Notes under the pieces: generated by a model
The model's database searches: none
What the model was told of the DNA's origin: nothing
Seen by the model: only the letters and a program-made list of their open reading frames with translations
Part shown: piece after piece, positions 51,533-61,065 of the stretch
Numbering within the stretch: the stretch's first letter is position 1
Layout: the number at the start of each line of letters is the position of its first letter
Program-made: the position numbers and the translations under genes
DNA from: a virus
Virus record (IMG/VR): IMGVR_UViG_3300006737_000029
Coordinates: 1 to 64,000 of that record
DNA length: 64,000 nucleotides
Direction: 5' to 3' (one strand)

Positions 51533-51572
51533 GAAAGAAGGGGGAGCCTAGTGCTCCTCCCACTTTCTTTTT
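51533..51572 (+). terminator. Strong intrinsic terminator after the capsid gene
   Basis: AAAG-A-AGGGGGAGC, a short CTAGT loop, and GCTCC-T-CCCACTTTCTTT form a long stem with minor mismatches, followed by TTTTT. It would stop most transcripts after the capsid gene. Confidence 0.8.
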
Positions 51573-51607
51573 AAACCAAAACTGTAATAACCAATAAAAA
51601 TTTAAAA

Positions 51608-52621
51608 ATGGAAAACATAACAATTTTAGAAAAAACTGATGCTGTAAAAGATAGTGCAATTGCTATCCGTGCATATTTTAATCCTTCAAATGATAATATG
51701 GGATTAGAAAAATATAACATGTCACTACATGAAGGAGCTTATCATAGTGAAAGTATTGCATGTTTAGAAAGAAATGGAATTAAAAGATATATAACAGGAT
51801 TAAATGAGTTTGCTCCTGAAATAAAGTCATTACCTGCTGATCAAAAGAAAGCTAAGGTAAGACAAATTAGAGAAAACGTTATAGAACTTGAAAAAGAATT
51901 AGCATCTAATGTTATTGATATTGATGATAAAGACTTTTGGAGTAAAGTTCAAGTAGTTAGACCTGATAATGATGCATTTTGGAATAAGATAGTTATAAAA
52001 GTAGGAAATGATCCTGTATATCTTGACCCAAAAGTTGATGCATATGATAGAATTAAACTATTAGCTATTGAAGCTGGTGGTTTTTCTTTAGTTGCTGATA
52101 GTTTAGCTGCTGCTAAAACTACTGGTAAATATAAGTTTTACTTAGATAAAGTTATTGAAACTGCAGGTACAAGAACTAAAAATGCTAAAATTAGAAATAA
52201 AGCTCTTGGTATATTAAGTGATCTCTATGATGAAGATAAAACTAGACTTATGCATGTTGTTAAAATACTAACTTTTAATAGTGCACAGTATACTCATAGT
52301 ACACCGCTTGATGTATTATATGAAGATGCTGATGGTTATATAAATGGTGAGGGAAGAGAATCAGATGTATCAAAAGCTTCAAAGAATTTTATAGATGCTT
52401 CTAAACTTAGCTCTGAGGATTTACATGTACACTCAATGATTAAAGATGCTTTAGCATTTAACATGCTAACAACTAAATCTGATGGATATATCTATGAGAA
52501 GAAGTCAAGTAGTAAAATTGCTACAACAAGAGAAGGTGTTGCTGAGTATCTTAAGAATCCAGCAAATGATGAAATGTTAATGGGAATTAAAGCAGAAGTT
52601 GAATCAATGTTAAATAATTAA
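51608..52621 (+). CDS. Unknown 337-residue late protein
   Basis: A helical, charged protein (ENITILEKTDAVKDSAIAIR, SLPADQKKAKVRQIRENVIE and a long middle of helices). No motif. It follows the capsid gene and terminator and precedes the connector candidate. It could be a minor virion or assembly protein. It has no Cys clusters, unlike most late genes downstream. Confidence 0.5.
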   Translation: MENITILEKTDAVKDSAIAIRAYFNPSNDNMGLEKYNMSLHEGAYHSESIACLERNGIKRYITGLNEFAPEIKSLPADQKKAKVRQIRENVIELEKELASNVIDIDDKDFWSKVQVVRPDNDAFWNKIVIKVGNDPVYLDPKVDAYDRIKLLAIEAGGFSLVADSLAAAKTTGKYKFYLDKVIETAGTRTKNAKIRNKALGILSDLYDEDKTRLMHVVKILTFNSAQYTHSTPLDVLYEDADGYINGEGRESDVSKASKNFIDASKLSSEDLHVHSMIKDALAFNMLTTKSDGYIYEKKSSSKIATTREGVAEYLKNPANDEMLMGIKAEVESMLNN

Positions 52622-52623
52622 CA

Positions 52624-53328
52624 ATGAATAATACTACACTACAAATAAAATTTAGACAAAGACTAAACAAGCTTGCCAGCAATGACTATGATAACATAGA
52701 GTGTTGGCAAATTGTTGAATCTTTTAATAAAGCACAAATTGAGTGGTGTAGAAGACAACTTCATGGTTCTAATCCAACAAGAACGTCTGATGAACAAACT
52801 AAAAGACGTATTGATGACTTACAGATATTATTAACAACACAACCAATTACAGGTTCAATGCAAAATGAGTATTTTTTGGGAACAAATTTTCCAAACAATT
52901 ACATGGAGTATAAAAGGGTTGATACAGATGCAACAACAGAATGTTGCAAAAAAGATCCTAGATCAATGACTGTCTACTTAGCTGAAGAAGCAAATGTAGA
53001 TTTGATCATGAGAGATCCTTTAAAAAGACCTGATTTTGAATGGGGTGAAACTTTTTGTACGTTAGCAAATAATACAATAAGGATTTATAAAAGAGAATTT
53101 GATGTTGTTAATCCTAGAATTACCTTTTATAGAAAACCTAGAAATATTGAAATAGAAGGATGTTCTGACCCATATACTAATAATATTTCAGCAGCAGACA
53201 TTGAATCTGAATTCAAAGATGATATTGTTGAAGTAATAATAGATGAAGCTTGTGCAATTATAGCAGGAGATATAAATGATGCTAATAATTATATAAGAGG
53301 GCCACAACAAGCAGAGAAAAATAATTAA
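52624..53328 (+). CDS. Candidate head-tail connector / adaptor protein
   Basis: A 234-residue protein. NIECWQIVESFNKAQIEWCR and RRIDDLQILLTTQPITG form the start. The middle is a beta-rich domain and the C-terminus a helix bundle (DIVEVIIDEACAIIAGDIND). Phage ring and adaptor proteins have this shape, and it sits in the right place, but the name is inferred from context. Crass-like ring proteins are one comparison. Confidence 0.45.
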   Translation: MNNTTLQIKFRQRLNKLASNDYDNIECWQIVESFNKAQIEWCRRQLHGSNPTRTSDEQTKRRIDDLQILLTTQPITGSMQNEYFLGTNFPNNYMEYKRVDTDATTECCKKDPRSMTVYLAEEANVDLIMRDPLKRPDFEWGETFCTLANNTIRIYKREFDVVNPRITFYRKPRNIEIEGCSDPYTNNISAADIESEFKDDIVEVIIDEACAIIAGDINDANNYIRGPQQAEKNN

Positions 53329-53348
53329 TAACTTAAAAATTAGAAACT

Positions 53349-53441
53349 ATGCCATACGGAAAAGGTACATACGGATCAAAGGTTGGAAGACCTCCTAAGA
53401 AGAAAAAAAAGAAAAAAACTACTAAAAAGAAAAAAAAGTAG
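53349..53441 (+). CDS. 30-residue Lys-rich micro-protein
   Basis: MPYGKGTYGSKVGRPPKKKK, then a run of Lys with two Thr, ending in Lys. I recall near-identical openings in other phages. The Lys tail is likely a DNA-binding or virion-interior peptide. It lies between the connector candidate and a promoter-like motif. Confidence 0.5.
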   Translation: MPYGKGTYGSKVGRPPKKKKKKKTTKKKKK

Positions 53442-53454
53442 TATATTAATATAG
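53437..53454 (+). promoter_or_regulatory. Late promoter-like motif
   Basis: AGTAGTATATTAATATAG resembles the late promoter TTTGTATATTA(T)TAAT with two or three mismatches and shares its inner palindrome. It stands about 105 bases before the next gene, so the leader is long. Confidence 0.4.
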
Positions 53455-53470
53455 AAGGGATAAGAGTTCA

Positions 53471-53516
53471 GGTTTGGGTACTTTTATCTTGGATTTAACA
53501 AACCCATTCTTTTTGT
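53471..53516 (+). terminator. Possible weak terminator
   Basis: GGTTTG (53471-53476) and CAAACC (53499-53504) can pair over a 22-base loop, followed by CATTCTTTTTG. It lies in the leader of the tail-protein gene, so it may also be an attenuator. Confidence 0.35.
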
Positions 53517-53527
53517 AATTAAAAAAA

Positions 53528-53550
53528 GCCCTCTGAATACATAAGGAGGC
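53528..53550 (+). promoter_or_regulatory. Shine-Dalgarno site that may be masked by a hairpin
   Basis: AAGGAGG at 53543-53549 stands 10 bases before ATG 53560, an excellent Shine-Dalgarno sequence in a genome that mostly lacks them. GCCCTC just upstream can pair with GAGGC, partly hiding it. Confidence 0.5.
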
Positions 53551-53559
53551 ACTATAAAA

Positions 53560-54753
53560 ATGGCGTATTTTAATCATGCTTATGTTAAGGCTGCTGTAAT
53601 TAGCACCACAGAAGCAACAAAAGATGTAGCTACCAAAGATTTAGCAAAAGGCGAGTTAGGTCTAGTAGATGCTGCAGATTATCAAACAGTAGTTTTTCCT
53701 ACTGCAAATGATTCTCAAGTACCATCTGAGTACCTATTAGTATTTGGTAACTACAATCAAACAGACACACTTGGTAATAACCCTGCAAGAGGAGGTTATG
53801 CTGAGTCAATTAAAACAAAAATGATCAAACCAGCTTATGTTAACTCTCTTTGGAAACAAGATTGTGTAGTTGGTGCTGCTCAAACTATTGAAATTGTAAT
53901 TCCTGATGGATGTTTCAAATGTGATGGTTCTACAGTTGATCAAAATCAATTAAGAATTGATCTTAAAGGTGATGCGGTATTACGTTACTTAAACAGATTT
54001 TCTTATGTTACTTTAGACTACAGAGAGTGCTGTGCAAGTGGTACTGATGTTCCTGGAGCTGATGTTGTAGCTGCATGGGTAACTAGAATCAATGAAGATC
54101 CTTTATTAAATCCATTCATTACTGCAACTGCTGCAGCATCTGGTGGTACTAATAAAAAGTTAGTATTAACTGTTGATTATACTGCAACTTTCTTTGATAA
54201 CTGTTCTTATGACACTAGAGACTGGTACGGAACTGCTCCGTTAAAAGTAATTGTTTCTCCAGTTGATGATGCTGGTGATCCTTGTACTAGTACATGTATG
54301 ACTGCTACAGATGGAGGTGGTCAAGCTGTTACTGCTTTTGGTAAAAATGCTGCAATTGCAGTTACTACTAAATCTGAAACTACAGGTGAAACTGTTATTG
54401 AAGAAATCATTCTTGAAGGTAGATACAGACAAGATGGTGGTTGGAATCAAGGTAATAAAGATTCTGCTAGAATGAGAGACATTCAGCATGGAGATGCATT
54501 ACTTGGTTGTGGTACTGGTGCAGTAGATAGAACAGCATTCTATGCTTGTTATTACTTACAACACTCAGTTCCTAGATTTAACAATCCAACTGGAGTATTT
54601 GATAATGATCAATACATGTATAAGTTCTATGTACCTTGTACAACTACTAATGAAAAAGGTGAGGCTGTAACAAATCCTGAATTAGCAAAAATGGACTTCT
54701 TATGGAATTCATTAGCTAACAAGTCTGGATTAACTGTTACTGATTACGTATAG
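53560..54753 (+). CDS. Abundant virion protein, possible major tail protein
   Basis: A 397-residue, beta-rich protein (MAYFNHAYVKAAVISTTEAT, FGNYNQTDTLGNNPARGG, LKVIVSPVDDAGDPC) with nine or more Cys. It has its own promoter-like motif, a strong ribosome site, a hairpin leader and a strong terminator, so it is likely highly expressed. Size, position after the connector candidate and composition suggest a tail tube or tail-sheath-type protein, but no motif proves it. Confidence 0.5.
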   Translation: MAYFNHAYVKAAVISTTEATKDVATKDLAKGELGLVDAADYQTVVFPTANDSQVPSEYLLVFGNYNQTDTLGNNPARGGYAESIKTKMIKPAYVNSLWKQDCVVGAAQTIEIVIPDGCFKCDGSTVDQNQLRIDLKGDAVLRYLNRFSYVTLDYRECCASGTDVPGADVVAAWVTRINEDPLLNPFITATAAASGGTNKKLVLTVDYTATFFDNCSYDTRDWYGTAPLKVIVSPVDDAGDPCTSTCMTATDGGGQAVTAFGKNAAIAVTTKSETTGETVIEEIILEGRYRQDGGWNQGNKDSARMRDIQHGDALLGCGTGAVDRTAFYACYYLQHSVPRFNNPTGVFDNDQYMYKFYVPCTTTNEKGEAVTNPELAKMDFLWNSLANKSGLTVTDYV

Positions 54754-54778
54754 TAGTTAATTAGTTTATATACTAAAG

Positions 54779-54814
54779 AAAGAGTGAGGGTAAATTCTCA
54801 CTCTTTTTTTTTCC
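54779..54814 (+). terminator. Strong intrinsic terminator
   Basis: AAAGAGTGAG, an 8-base loop, CTCACTCTTT, then a run of about eight T (stem 10 bp, no mismatch). It ends the transcript of the abundant virion gene upstream. Confidence 0.88.
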
Positions 54815-54827
54815 TTTTTATTAATAT

Positions 54828-54846
54828 ATTTTGTATATTATTAATA
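54828..54846 (+). promoter_or_regulatory. Late promoter for the Cys-rich tail genes
   Basis: TTTTGTATATTATTAATAG just after the terminator matches the recurrent late motif. The next start is at 54881. Confidence 0.6.
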
Positions 54847-54880
54847 GATACTATATTATAATAAGGACTAAAATAATACT

Positions 54881-55426
54881 ATGGCTGCCAAACATATACT
54901 AAGCTTAGAAGTTTTACCTGTATCAAACACAGAAGTATTTAGTGTTAAAGATACAAGCACATATGCAAAAAATTTAAAAATAAGCTGCCCAGAATTGCTA
55001 ATAACAGTTCCAGGATTTAATCAACCAGCGTTAATTAAAGTTACTGAAAATTTTGATCTTACAATAAATGCTTGTGCATTAAATGTGCAAACAACAAATT
55101 GTAATAGCTCACGTGTTATGATTCCTGATGGTTTGTATATAATCAGGTATCAAGTTAGTCCTCATGATAAAGCCTATGTAGAATACAATCACTTAAGGGT
55201 TACCAATTTAATGAAGCAATATTATGATAAATTATGCCAATTAGACCTTGCTCCATGCGTACCAACTTCAGAAAGAAAAAGATTATTAAGTGATCTTAAT
55301 GACATTAGAATGTATATTGATGCAGCAGTAGCAAAAGTTGAATATGCAGCAAACCCAAATGCTGGATTAGAATTGTTTAACTTTGCTAAAAAATTATTAA
55401 GTAAAATTACTTGCCCTACATGTTAA
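54881..55426 (+). CDS. Unknown 181-residue late protein
   Basis: A beta-sheet protein (ILSLEVLPVSNTEVFSVKDT, PALIKVTENFDLTINACALN) with a helical C-terminal half. Several Cys, including CPTC at the very end. Position suggests a virion protein or tail adaptor. First gene after the promoter at 54828-54846. Confidence 0.45.
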   Translation: MAAKHILSLEVLPVSNTEVFSVKDTSTYAKNLKISCPELLITVPGFNQPALIKVTENFDLTINACALNVQTTNCNSSRVMIPDGLYIIRYQVSPHDKAYVEYNHLRVTNLMKQYYDKLCQLDLAPCVPTSERKRLLSDLNDIRMYIDAAVAKVEYAANPNAGLELFNFAKKLLSKITCPTC

Positions 55427-55452
55427 ACCAATAACCAATAAACTATAAAATT

Positions 55453-55593
55453 ATGGCACAAACTTGTTCACATTGTAAAAGACAAATAGGATGCGGATGT
55501 CAACAAACAACCGCAAGTGATAAGAAAATTGTATGCAAAACGTGTAAATCAGCATATGAAGCTGCACTTGCTGCAGGATTAGTTAAAAAATAA
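55453..55593 (+). CDS. Small zinc-ribbon-like protein
   Basis: 46 residues: CSHCKRQIGCGCQQ ... VCKTCKSAYEAALAAGLVKK. CxxC, CGC and CxxC sets are typical of short phage zinc-binding proteins. Often seen next to tail genes in my memory of marine phages. It may be a chaperone-like or nucleic-acid-binding protein. Two bases separate it from the giant tail gene. Confidence 0.55.
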   Translation: MAQTCSHCKRQIGCGCQQTTASDKKIVCKTCKSAYEAALAAGLVKK

Positions 55594-55595
55594 AG

Positions 55596-58500
55596 ATGGA
55601 ACCTAAGAAAGACAACATTATACAAAAGATCACTACTGAACGAGGTTTTGCTGATGAGATATACAGAAAGTATAAGTATGACAGATACGGTATTGGTTCA
55701 TGTTGTGGATCTAACCTTCCTTCAAGTATAAAGGATAAATATCTTTGTGATTACCAAGATAACAAAGTATCACAATATGATAACATAGAAATTGTAAAGA
55801 CAACCTACACTCCACCAACAGGTGGTGCTCAAGACGATCCAAATAGACCATCTTGGGTTGATGAATATTGTGGAAATACACAGGGAGATGTAGATATATA
55901 TTTTTATTATGATGCTACATCATTAGGGTTACCTGCAGTTCAAGCTGCATATGCCGCTGCATCAGAATGGGTAGAGATAGTTAGATCTGGTAATACTGAT
56001 GCTGTTGAAGGTTCTTGTACAGGTGGAGAAGCAACTGGTATAAATGAATATCACACAACAGTATTTGGTGAGAGATGGCTTGATTGGGCTACTTCAGCAA
56101 TGACTGGAGTTTTTCAAAATTCTGGTAGTTGTGGTGGTGCTGGTACAACAATGGCTAATGGAAGCGCATGCACAACTGGAACAGCTGTAGATGTAGATCC
56201 AAATCCAGCAAGAAATTTTGGATCAAATGCTTGTGGAAGTGCATCTGATTCAGCTTTTCCTGTAACTGTAAATGCTAATAATAAATTTTGGCAGATATTA
56301 ACCTGGGCACAAGGAAATAATGTTGAGATGTACAACGGTGGTATTGCAGGAGCAACTGTAGCTAATAGTTCTACAACTAATAACTCAGGTGCAGCATTTT
56401 CTTCTACAGTTACAATAGGACCTCCACCTCCTGCTACAAATAAAAATTTATTAGTTATATGCTTTGCTGATGAATCAACATCACAAGTGTTGCAACAACC
56501 ATATCATGATAATGGTCCAGCTATTAATTGGAATACTGCAACAGACGGAACTGGAACAGTAACTCCATGTTGGGCAGCTGATCATACAGAATTTATTTCC
56601 CAAAGAAATACTTGGATGGCTGCACAAACAGGAAGACAATCAGACTTTTTCTTATACCCTTCCAAGCCTATAGCAGGTAGTACTGATTCTGTACGACCTT
56701 TTGTACTTCACAGTTTAGGTGGAATATCTAGTGGTGATAAAACTCCACAAGATGGAACTTTTAATACAATACCTTATTGTTCTGTAGGATCACTGAGTCC
56801 TATTGGTACATCAAATCCTTACTTTGCTCAAGGTTATGGAGCTCTTGATCAACATGGTTGGGGAGTTGAGCCTGCTACAGAATATTTTACTGCTAGCACA
56901 TTCCAACAAGACTTAGATGAATTTACTGAGTTATCAACTTGTAATGATTCAGAATGTTTTTTATTTGTTATTAAAAATCAAAACGGTGATCCAGTAGAAA
57001 ACCATCCAATAGTCATAAGGGGAGGTATAGTAGGTTATACAGATGAAAATGGATTGTTTAGATGGTGTGTAGAAAATGCATCAGATCCTGCAAATAGACA
57101 TCATGTATTAGATTTGTGTACATGTCTTACAACAACTGGTGGATGTAGATCACAAAAAGTTTCAATGACAGTTACAGACAATTGTCTTACATCATGTCCT
57201 GCAACACCTTTTCAAGCTTGTGATCCTGAAAAAGAACCACAATCTTCTGGTAATGAAAAAGAAGGTTGTACAGATCCAGCTGCAGATAATTTTGATCCTG
57301 GTGCAAGTATAGATGATGGTACATGTACTTACTGTGCACAATTTAATATAACAGAGGTAAGTAGAACAAATGCAACAGACATTGGTGGCGTATGTCAAAA
57401 TGATGGTGCTATTAATGTAACAGTTAATGGTGGTATTGCTCCTTATACTTATTCTTGGACAGGACCAAGTGGTTTTACAGCTAATACACAAAATATATCA
57501 AGCTTGTGTGGTGGGGTATATACTTTAATGGTATCTGACAGTTCTACAAATCCTTGTTTAGAAACTATGGTCTTTTATTTAGATCAAGATACTCAAATAA
57601 TATTTGGTTGTACAGATGCCACGGCATGCAACTATGATGCAGCTGCTAATACAGATGATGGAAGTTGTTTATATTCAGGATGTACAAGTGATTCAGCAGT
57701 AAATTATGATCCAACAGCTACTGCTGATTGTAATTGTGAACCACCAACTTCTGCAGCATACCAAAATGTTGTAGGTTGGGATAGTTGTTGTACAGCTTGT
57801 GTAGACGGATGTATGGATCCAAATGCTAATAATTATGATGCTGCTGCTACATGTGATGATGGCAGTTGTACATACAACTGGAGTTGTGTAGAAACAACTG
57901 TACCAGGAGGTGCTCAACAAGATATAAACTGTCAAAACATGACTTATGTTGGAACGTTTAATAATACAGACTTTAACACATCACAATTAGACTTTTTAAA
58001 TTATATTTCAGATCCAGCTAATAATTTAGACACTATACCAATTATATCATTAAGATTTTCAACAACATATTTAGCACCTGTTTCTAATTCATGTTTTGAT
58101 ACTGTTGCAAATAATGGTGCTCCATTAAATATTGTTTCAAGTATAAGAGTAGGTTGGGGTTGGAGTAATGCTGATACTGTACCACAAACAGAGTGTAACC
58201 CAAATGAATGTGGATGTATTTCACAGTCTCCACTATTACCAGATTGTTGGCCATCTTCATGGACACAGTTTTTACCTAATGGAAATTATGATTCACTTTA
58301 TACTCATCAAGGATCATGGAGTAGTTTTACAGATTTATTAAATACAACAATAGCAGATGGTCAAACATGGATGGATCCAAGTGGAGCAACTATAACAACA
58401 TTTACTGGATTGTTATATTCAGAAGTAATGGCAATATTTCAATATTCACAAGGAAGTTGTGCAAGTGAAAACGATGCTCCTGGAACTAATTTAATTTTCC

Positions 58501-61037
58501 CTCAGTGTTGTTGTATTTATGAGTGGACTCTTTATGGTTCTAGACCTGCATCATTATGTACATGTTCAGAAACTACAACTGTTGATTGTAATTGTACTGA
58601 GATGCTTGATGGAACAGGAATATATCCAACTGAAAATGATTGTTTAAATGCTGCAGAAAGTTGTTGTAATGTAAATCAAAGCAATGGTAATTTTCTATGT
58701 GTACCAGGCATGCTTATTAATAATTGTAGCAACAAAGTAGAAGGTAATCCAGGAGCTACAATACCTTGGGGAACTGGTGTTAATGTTCTTATTGCAAATG
58801 AGTTTACACAAACTTATCCAACACTGACAGATCCGTCTCTGTTTTACTGGAATATTTTAAATGCTCCTGGAGCATGTATGGACCCAACTACAAATATAAA
58901 TACATATGTATTAGATTCAGCTGCATCTCCAGGTATTGTATTTATTAAAAATGGTGTAGTAGAATATGAATTACCAGGAACAACTAATGGTATGGCTAAT
59001 AGTTGGAATACAATATTAGCTCATATGAGCAACGATCATGGTTATGATGGTGTGACTTATCCATCACTTACAGGAATGAATTTCCAACAAGTATTAGTTC
59101 AACTTACTACATCACAACCAGGTGTATGGTTATTAGACGCTAATATAAGAGCTTGTGGATGTATTCAGGATGGAACTTGTGATTGTATACAAGATAATAG
59201 TGGAACTTATATAGATTATCCTTCATGTATTACTAGTTGTTGTCAACTTTTTTCAGCTGGTTGTACAGACCCTACAAGTTTTTCTTATAGTTCAACTGTA
59301 GCTATTGACGATGGTAGCTGTATGGACTGCACTAATCCTATTTTAAGTCCAAACTTTTTTGCTGGAGATCCTATAAATCACACTATTACAACTACAAATC
59401 CTACATCAAGCGGTGCTGCAGATGGTACAATAACAGTTGATTTTGCTACTGGTTTTGGTTTTAACTGGTATATCAATCCTACCACTCAACAAGAAGGAGG
59501 AATCATGGTGCATGTTTATAATACTTTAACAGGCGCACTAGTAGGCTCTACACCTCAAATAGCTTCTCCAACTGCATCATACACATTTGATAATACAAAT
59601 ACAACAGGTATTCCAGATGGAGATTATACAATAATAATAGAACAAGTTATTTTAGTAAATGGTATTTTATATGTACAATGTACAAATACTAGTTATCAAA
59701 ATGTAGGACTAGGTTCAGGTTCACAACTATGGGAATGTAATCCAGGAACCAGTTATGATGAATCATTAGTAACACCAGGTATAACATTAAATACTTACAA
59801 TGCTAGTAATACAGCTACGTATTTTAATGTTGCAGGAATAAATGCTGGTAATACAAATGGGCAAGGATTTTATACAGGCTATGAGCTTGCACTAGATGAT
59901 TATGTTACTTCTAGTTATAATATTATTCCTCTTGGAGCAGAATGGCCTTGGTGGTATCAACAAACTTCTACAGCTGGAGCAGTAGCACCTGGTGTACAAT
60001 GTCAAAATAGTGCAACAAACGCATATAAAACATCTTTTACTAGAATTGATTTCCGTGATTTAAGAGATGGAGGATTTAATCTGTACAGTTATTATATCCT
60101 TCAAAATAACACATGGGCTGACATGGTTAGTTTTGTTAATGGAGCTATTAGTGCTTCTCATCCTGATAATGTAAGCTTTACTGTATTAAAAGCTGCTGTA
60201 CAAGCATATAGTGCTAATTATGATTTAGTAGTTACTTTACAACCTGTTCTTTGTGAATCTACAGGATGTGGTTGTGTACAAAGTCCTACAGGTACACATG
60301 CAACTCAAGCAGCATGTGATACAACTTGCTGTACAATAGGATGTACTGATCCTGCTGCTGATAACTATGAGCCTAATGCTGCTACTGATGATGGAAGTTG
60401 TATATACTGTAGTAATTTTATGGGTGTTGTTACATTATATCAACCAACTATACCAGCAGGATCAACAAACTGGAGTGGATCTAATATAAATGTAAACAAT
60501 GGACAAATACTGGCAACAGGAATAGGAGGATCTGGTACTTATAATATGGACGTTTACTGGGCAGGATATAATGGTAATGTAGCAGTTAATCCAACTGCAC
60601 TATGGCCTGGTTTTTATAAGATTGTAGTTACTGATTTACTTTATGGTTGTACACATACATCTTATCAACAACTAGATCCTTTATTAGCTAAATGTCATGA
60701 TGAAGGTACTCCTATTTGGTTACCAACTAGTCTGTCACAATTTGGAGATGTAACTGGTGTAAATAATTTCTTGAACATTAATACGTCAACTACAAGTTCA
60801 ACTAATTATCAAATTTATGCAACTAGCTCAACATCATTTGAAGTTAGTAATCTTAACTTAAGTAATGCTTATACTATTACAATATTTGATAGTTCAGGAA
60901 CACAATTGATAACTTGTACTAGTTGTGATACTCTAGCAGTACCAAACACAACAGCTGGAGAGTCATATTACATTCAGATAGAACAAGCAACTGATTGTGC
61001 ACAGATAGGAGCAATTTTTGTAATGCCAACAATTTAA
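55596..61037 (+). CDS. Large Cys-rich tail/appendage protein with flavobacterial adhesin repeats
   Basis: A 1813-residue mosaic. Residues about 100-420 include DIYFYYDATS (Asp106) and LLVICFADEST, a VWA-like fold with a partial MIDAS. Six GCTDP...DDGSC-type units (starting near nt 57264, 57605, 57678, 57807, 59259, 60339) are the repeat common in flavobacterial surface proteins. A SprB-like repeat lies around residues 585-670 (GAINVTVNGGIAPYTYSWTG). A second family of modules reads C-x-C...GTY...C...CC. The two middle domains near 57870-58560 and 59720-60280 look duplicated. Many Cys may form disulfides or bind metal. Function: host receptor binding, inferred from repeats and position. No signal peptide, so not a host-type secreted protein. 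Confidence 0.65.
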   Translation: MEPKKDNIIQKITTERGFADEIYRKYKYDRYGIGSCCGSNLPSSIKDKYLCDYQDNKVSQYDNIEIVKTTYTPPTGGAQDDPNRPSWVDEYCGNTQGDVDIYFYYDATSLGLPAVQAAYAAASEWVEIVRSGNTDAVEGSCTGGEATGINEYHTTVFGERWLDWATSAMTGVFQNSGSCGGAGTTMANGSACTTGTAVDVDPNPARNFGSNACGSASDSAFPVTVNANNKFWQILTWAQGNNVEMYNGGIAGATVANSSTTNNSGAAFSSTVTIGPPPPATNKNLLVICFADESTSQVLQQPYHDNGPAINWNTATDGTGTVTPCWAADHTEFISQRNTWMAAQTGRQSDFFLYPSKPIAGSTDSVRPFVLHSLGGISSGDKTPQDGTFNTIPYCSVGSLSPIGTSNPYFAQGYGALDQHGWGVEPATEYFTASTFQQDLDEFTELSTCNDSECFLFVIKNQNGDPVENHPIVIRGGIVGYTDENGLFRWCVENASDPANRHHVLDLCTCLTTTGGCRSQKVSMTVTDNCLTSCPATPFQACDPEKEPQSSGNEKEGCTDPAADNFDPGASIDDGTCTYCAQFNITEVSRTNATDIGGVCQNDGAINVTVNGGIAPYTYSWTGPSGFTANTQNISSLCGGVYTLMVSDSSTNPCLETMVFYLDQDTQIIFGCTDATACNYDAAANTDDGSCLYSGCTSDSAVNYDPTATADCNCEPPTSAAYQNVVGWDSCCTACVDGCMDPNANNYDAAATCDDGSCTYNWSCVETTVPGGAQQDINCQNMTYVGTFNNTDFNTSQLDFLNYISDPANNLDTIPIISLRFSTTYLAPVSNSCFDTVANNGAPLNIVSSIRVGWGWSNADTVPQTECNPNECGCISQSPLLPDCWPSSWTQFLPNGNYDSLYTHQGSWSSFTDLLNTTIADGQTWMDPSGATITTFTGLLYSEVMAIFQYSQGSCASENDAPGTNLIFPQCCCIYEWTLYGSRPASLCTCSETTTVDCNCTEMLDGTGIYPTENDCLNAAESCCNVNQSNGNFLCVPGMLINNCSNKVEGNPGATIPWGTGVNVLIANEFTQTYPTLTDPSLFYWNILNAPGACMDPTTNINTYVLDSAASPGIVFIKNGVVEYELPGTTNGMANSWNTILAHMSNDHGYDGVTYPSLTGMNFQQVLVQLTTSQPGVWLLDANIRACGCIQDGTCDCIQDNSGTYIDYPSCITSCCQLFSAGCTDPTSFSYSSTVAIDDGSCMDCTNPILSPNFFAGDPINHTITTTNPTSSGAADGTITVDFATGFGFNWYINPTTQQEGGIMVHVYNTLTGALVGSTPQIASPTASYTFDNTNTTGIPDGDYTIIIEQVILVNGILYVQCTNTSYQNVGLGSGSQLWECNPGTSYDESLVTPGITLNTYNASNTATYFNVAGINAGNTNGQGFYTGYELALDDYVTSSYNIIPLGAEWPWWYQQTSTAGAVAPGVQCQNSATNAYKTSFTRIDFRDLRDGGFNLYSYYILQNNTWADMVSFVNGAISASHPDNVSFTVLKAAVQAYSANYDLVVTLQPVLCESTGCGCVQSPTGTHATQAACDTTCCTIGCTDPAADNYEPNAATDDGSCIYCSNFMGVVTLYQPTIPAGSTNWSGSNINVNNGQILATGIGGSGTYNMDVYWAGYNGNVAVNPTALWPGFYKIVVTDLLYGCTHTSYQQLDPLLAKCHDEGTPIWLPTSLSQFGDVTGVNNFLNINTSTTSSTNYQIYATSSTSFEVSNLNLSNAYTITIFDSSGTQLITCTSCDTLAVPNTTAGESYYIQIEQATDCAQIGAIFVMPTI

Positions 61038-61065
61038 GCAAATTGATTGTTAAAATGATAAATAA

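Noticed and set aside
57192-57491. Cys/Thr/Ile-rich minus-strand frame under the tail protein
   Set aside because: Shadow of the Cys-rich repeats; the plus-strand gene explains the region.
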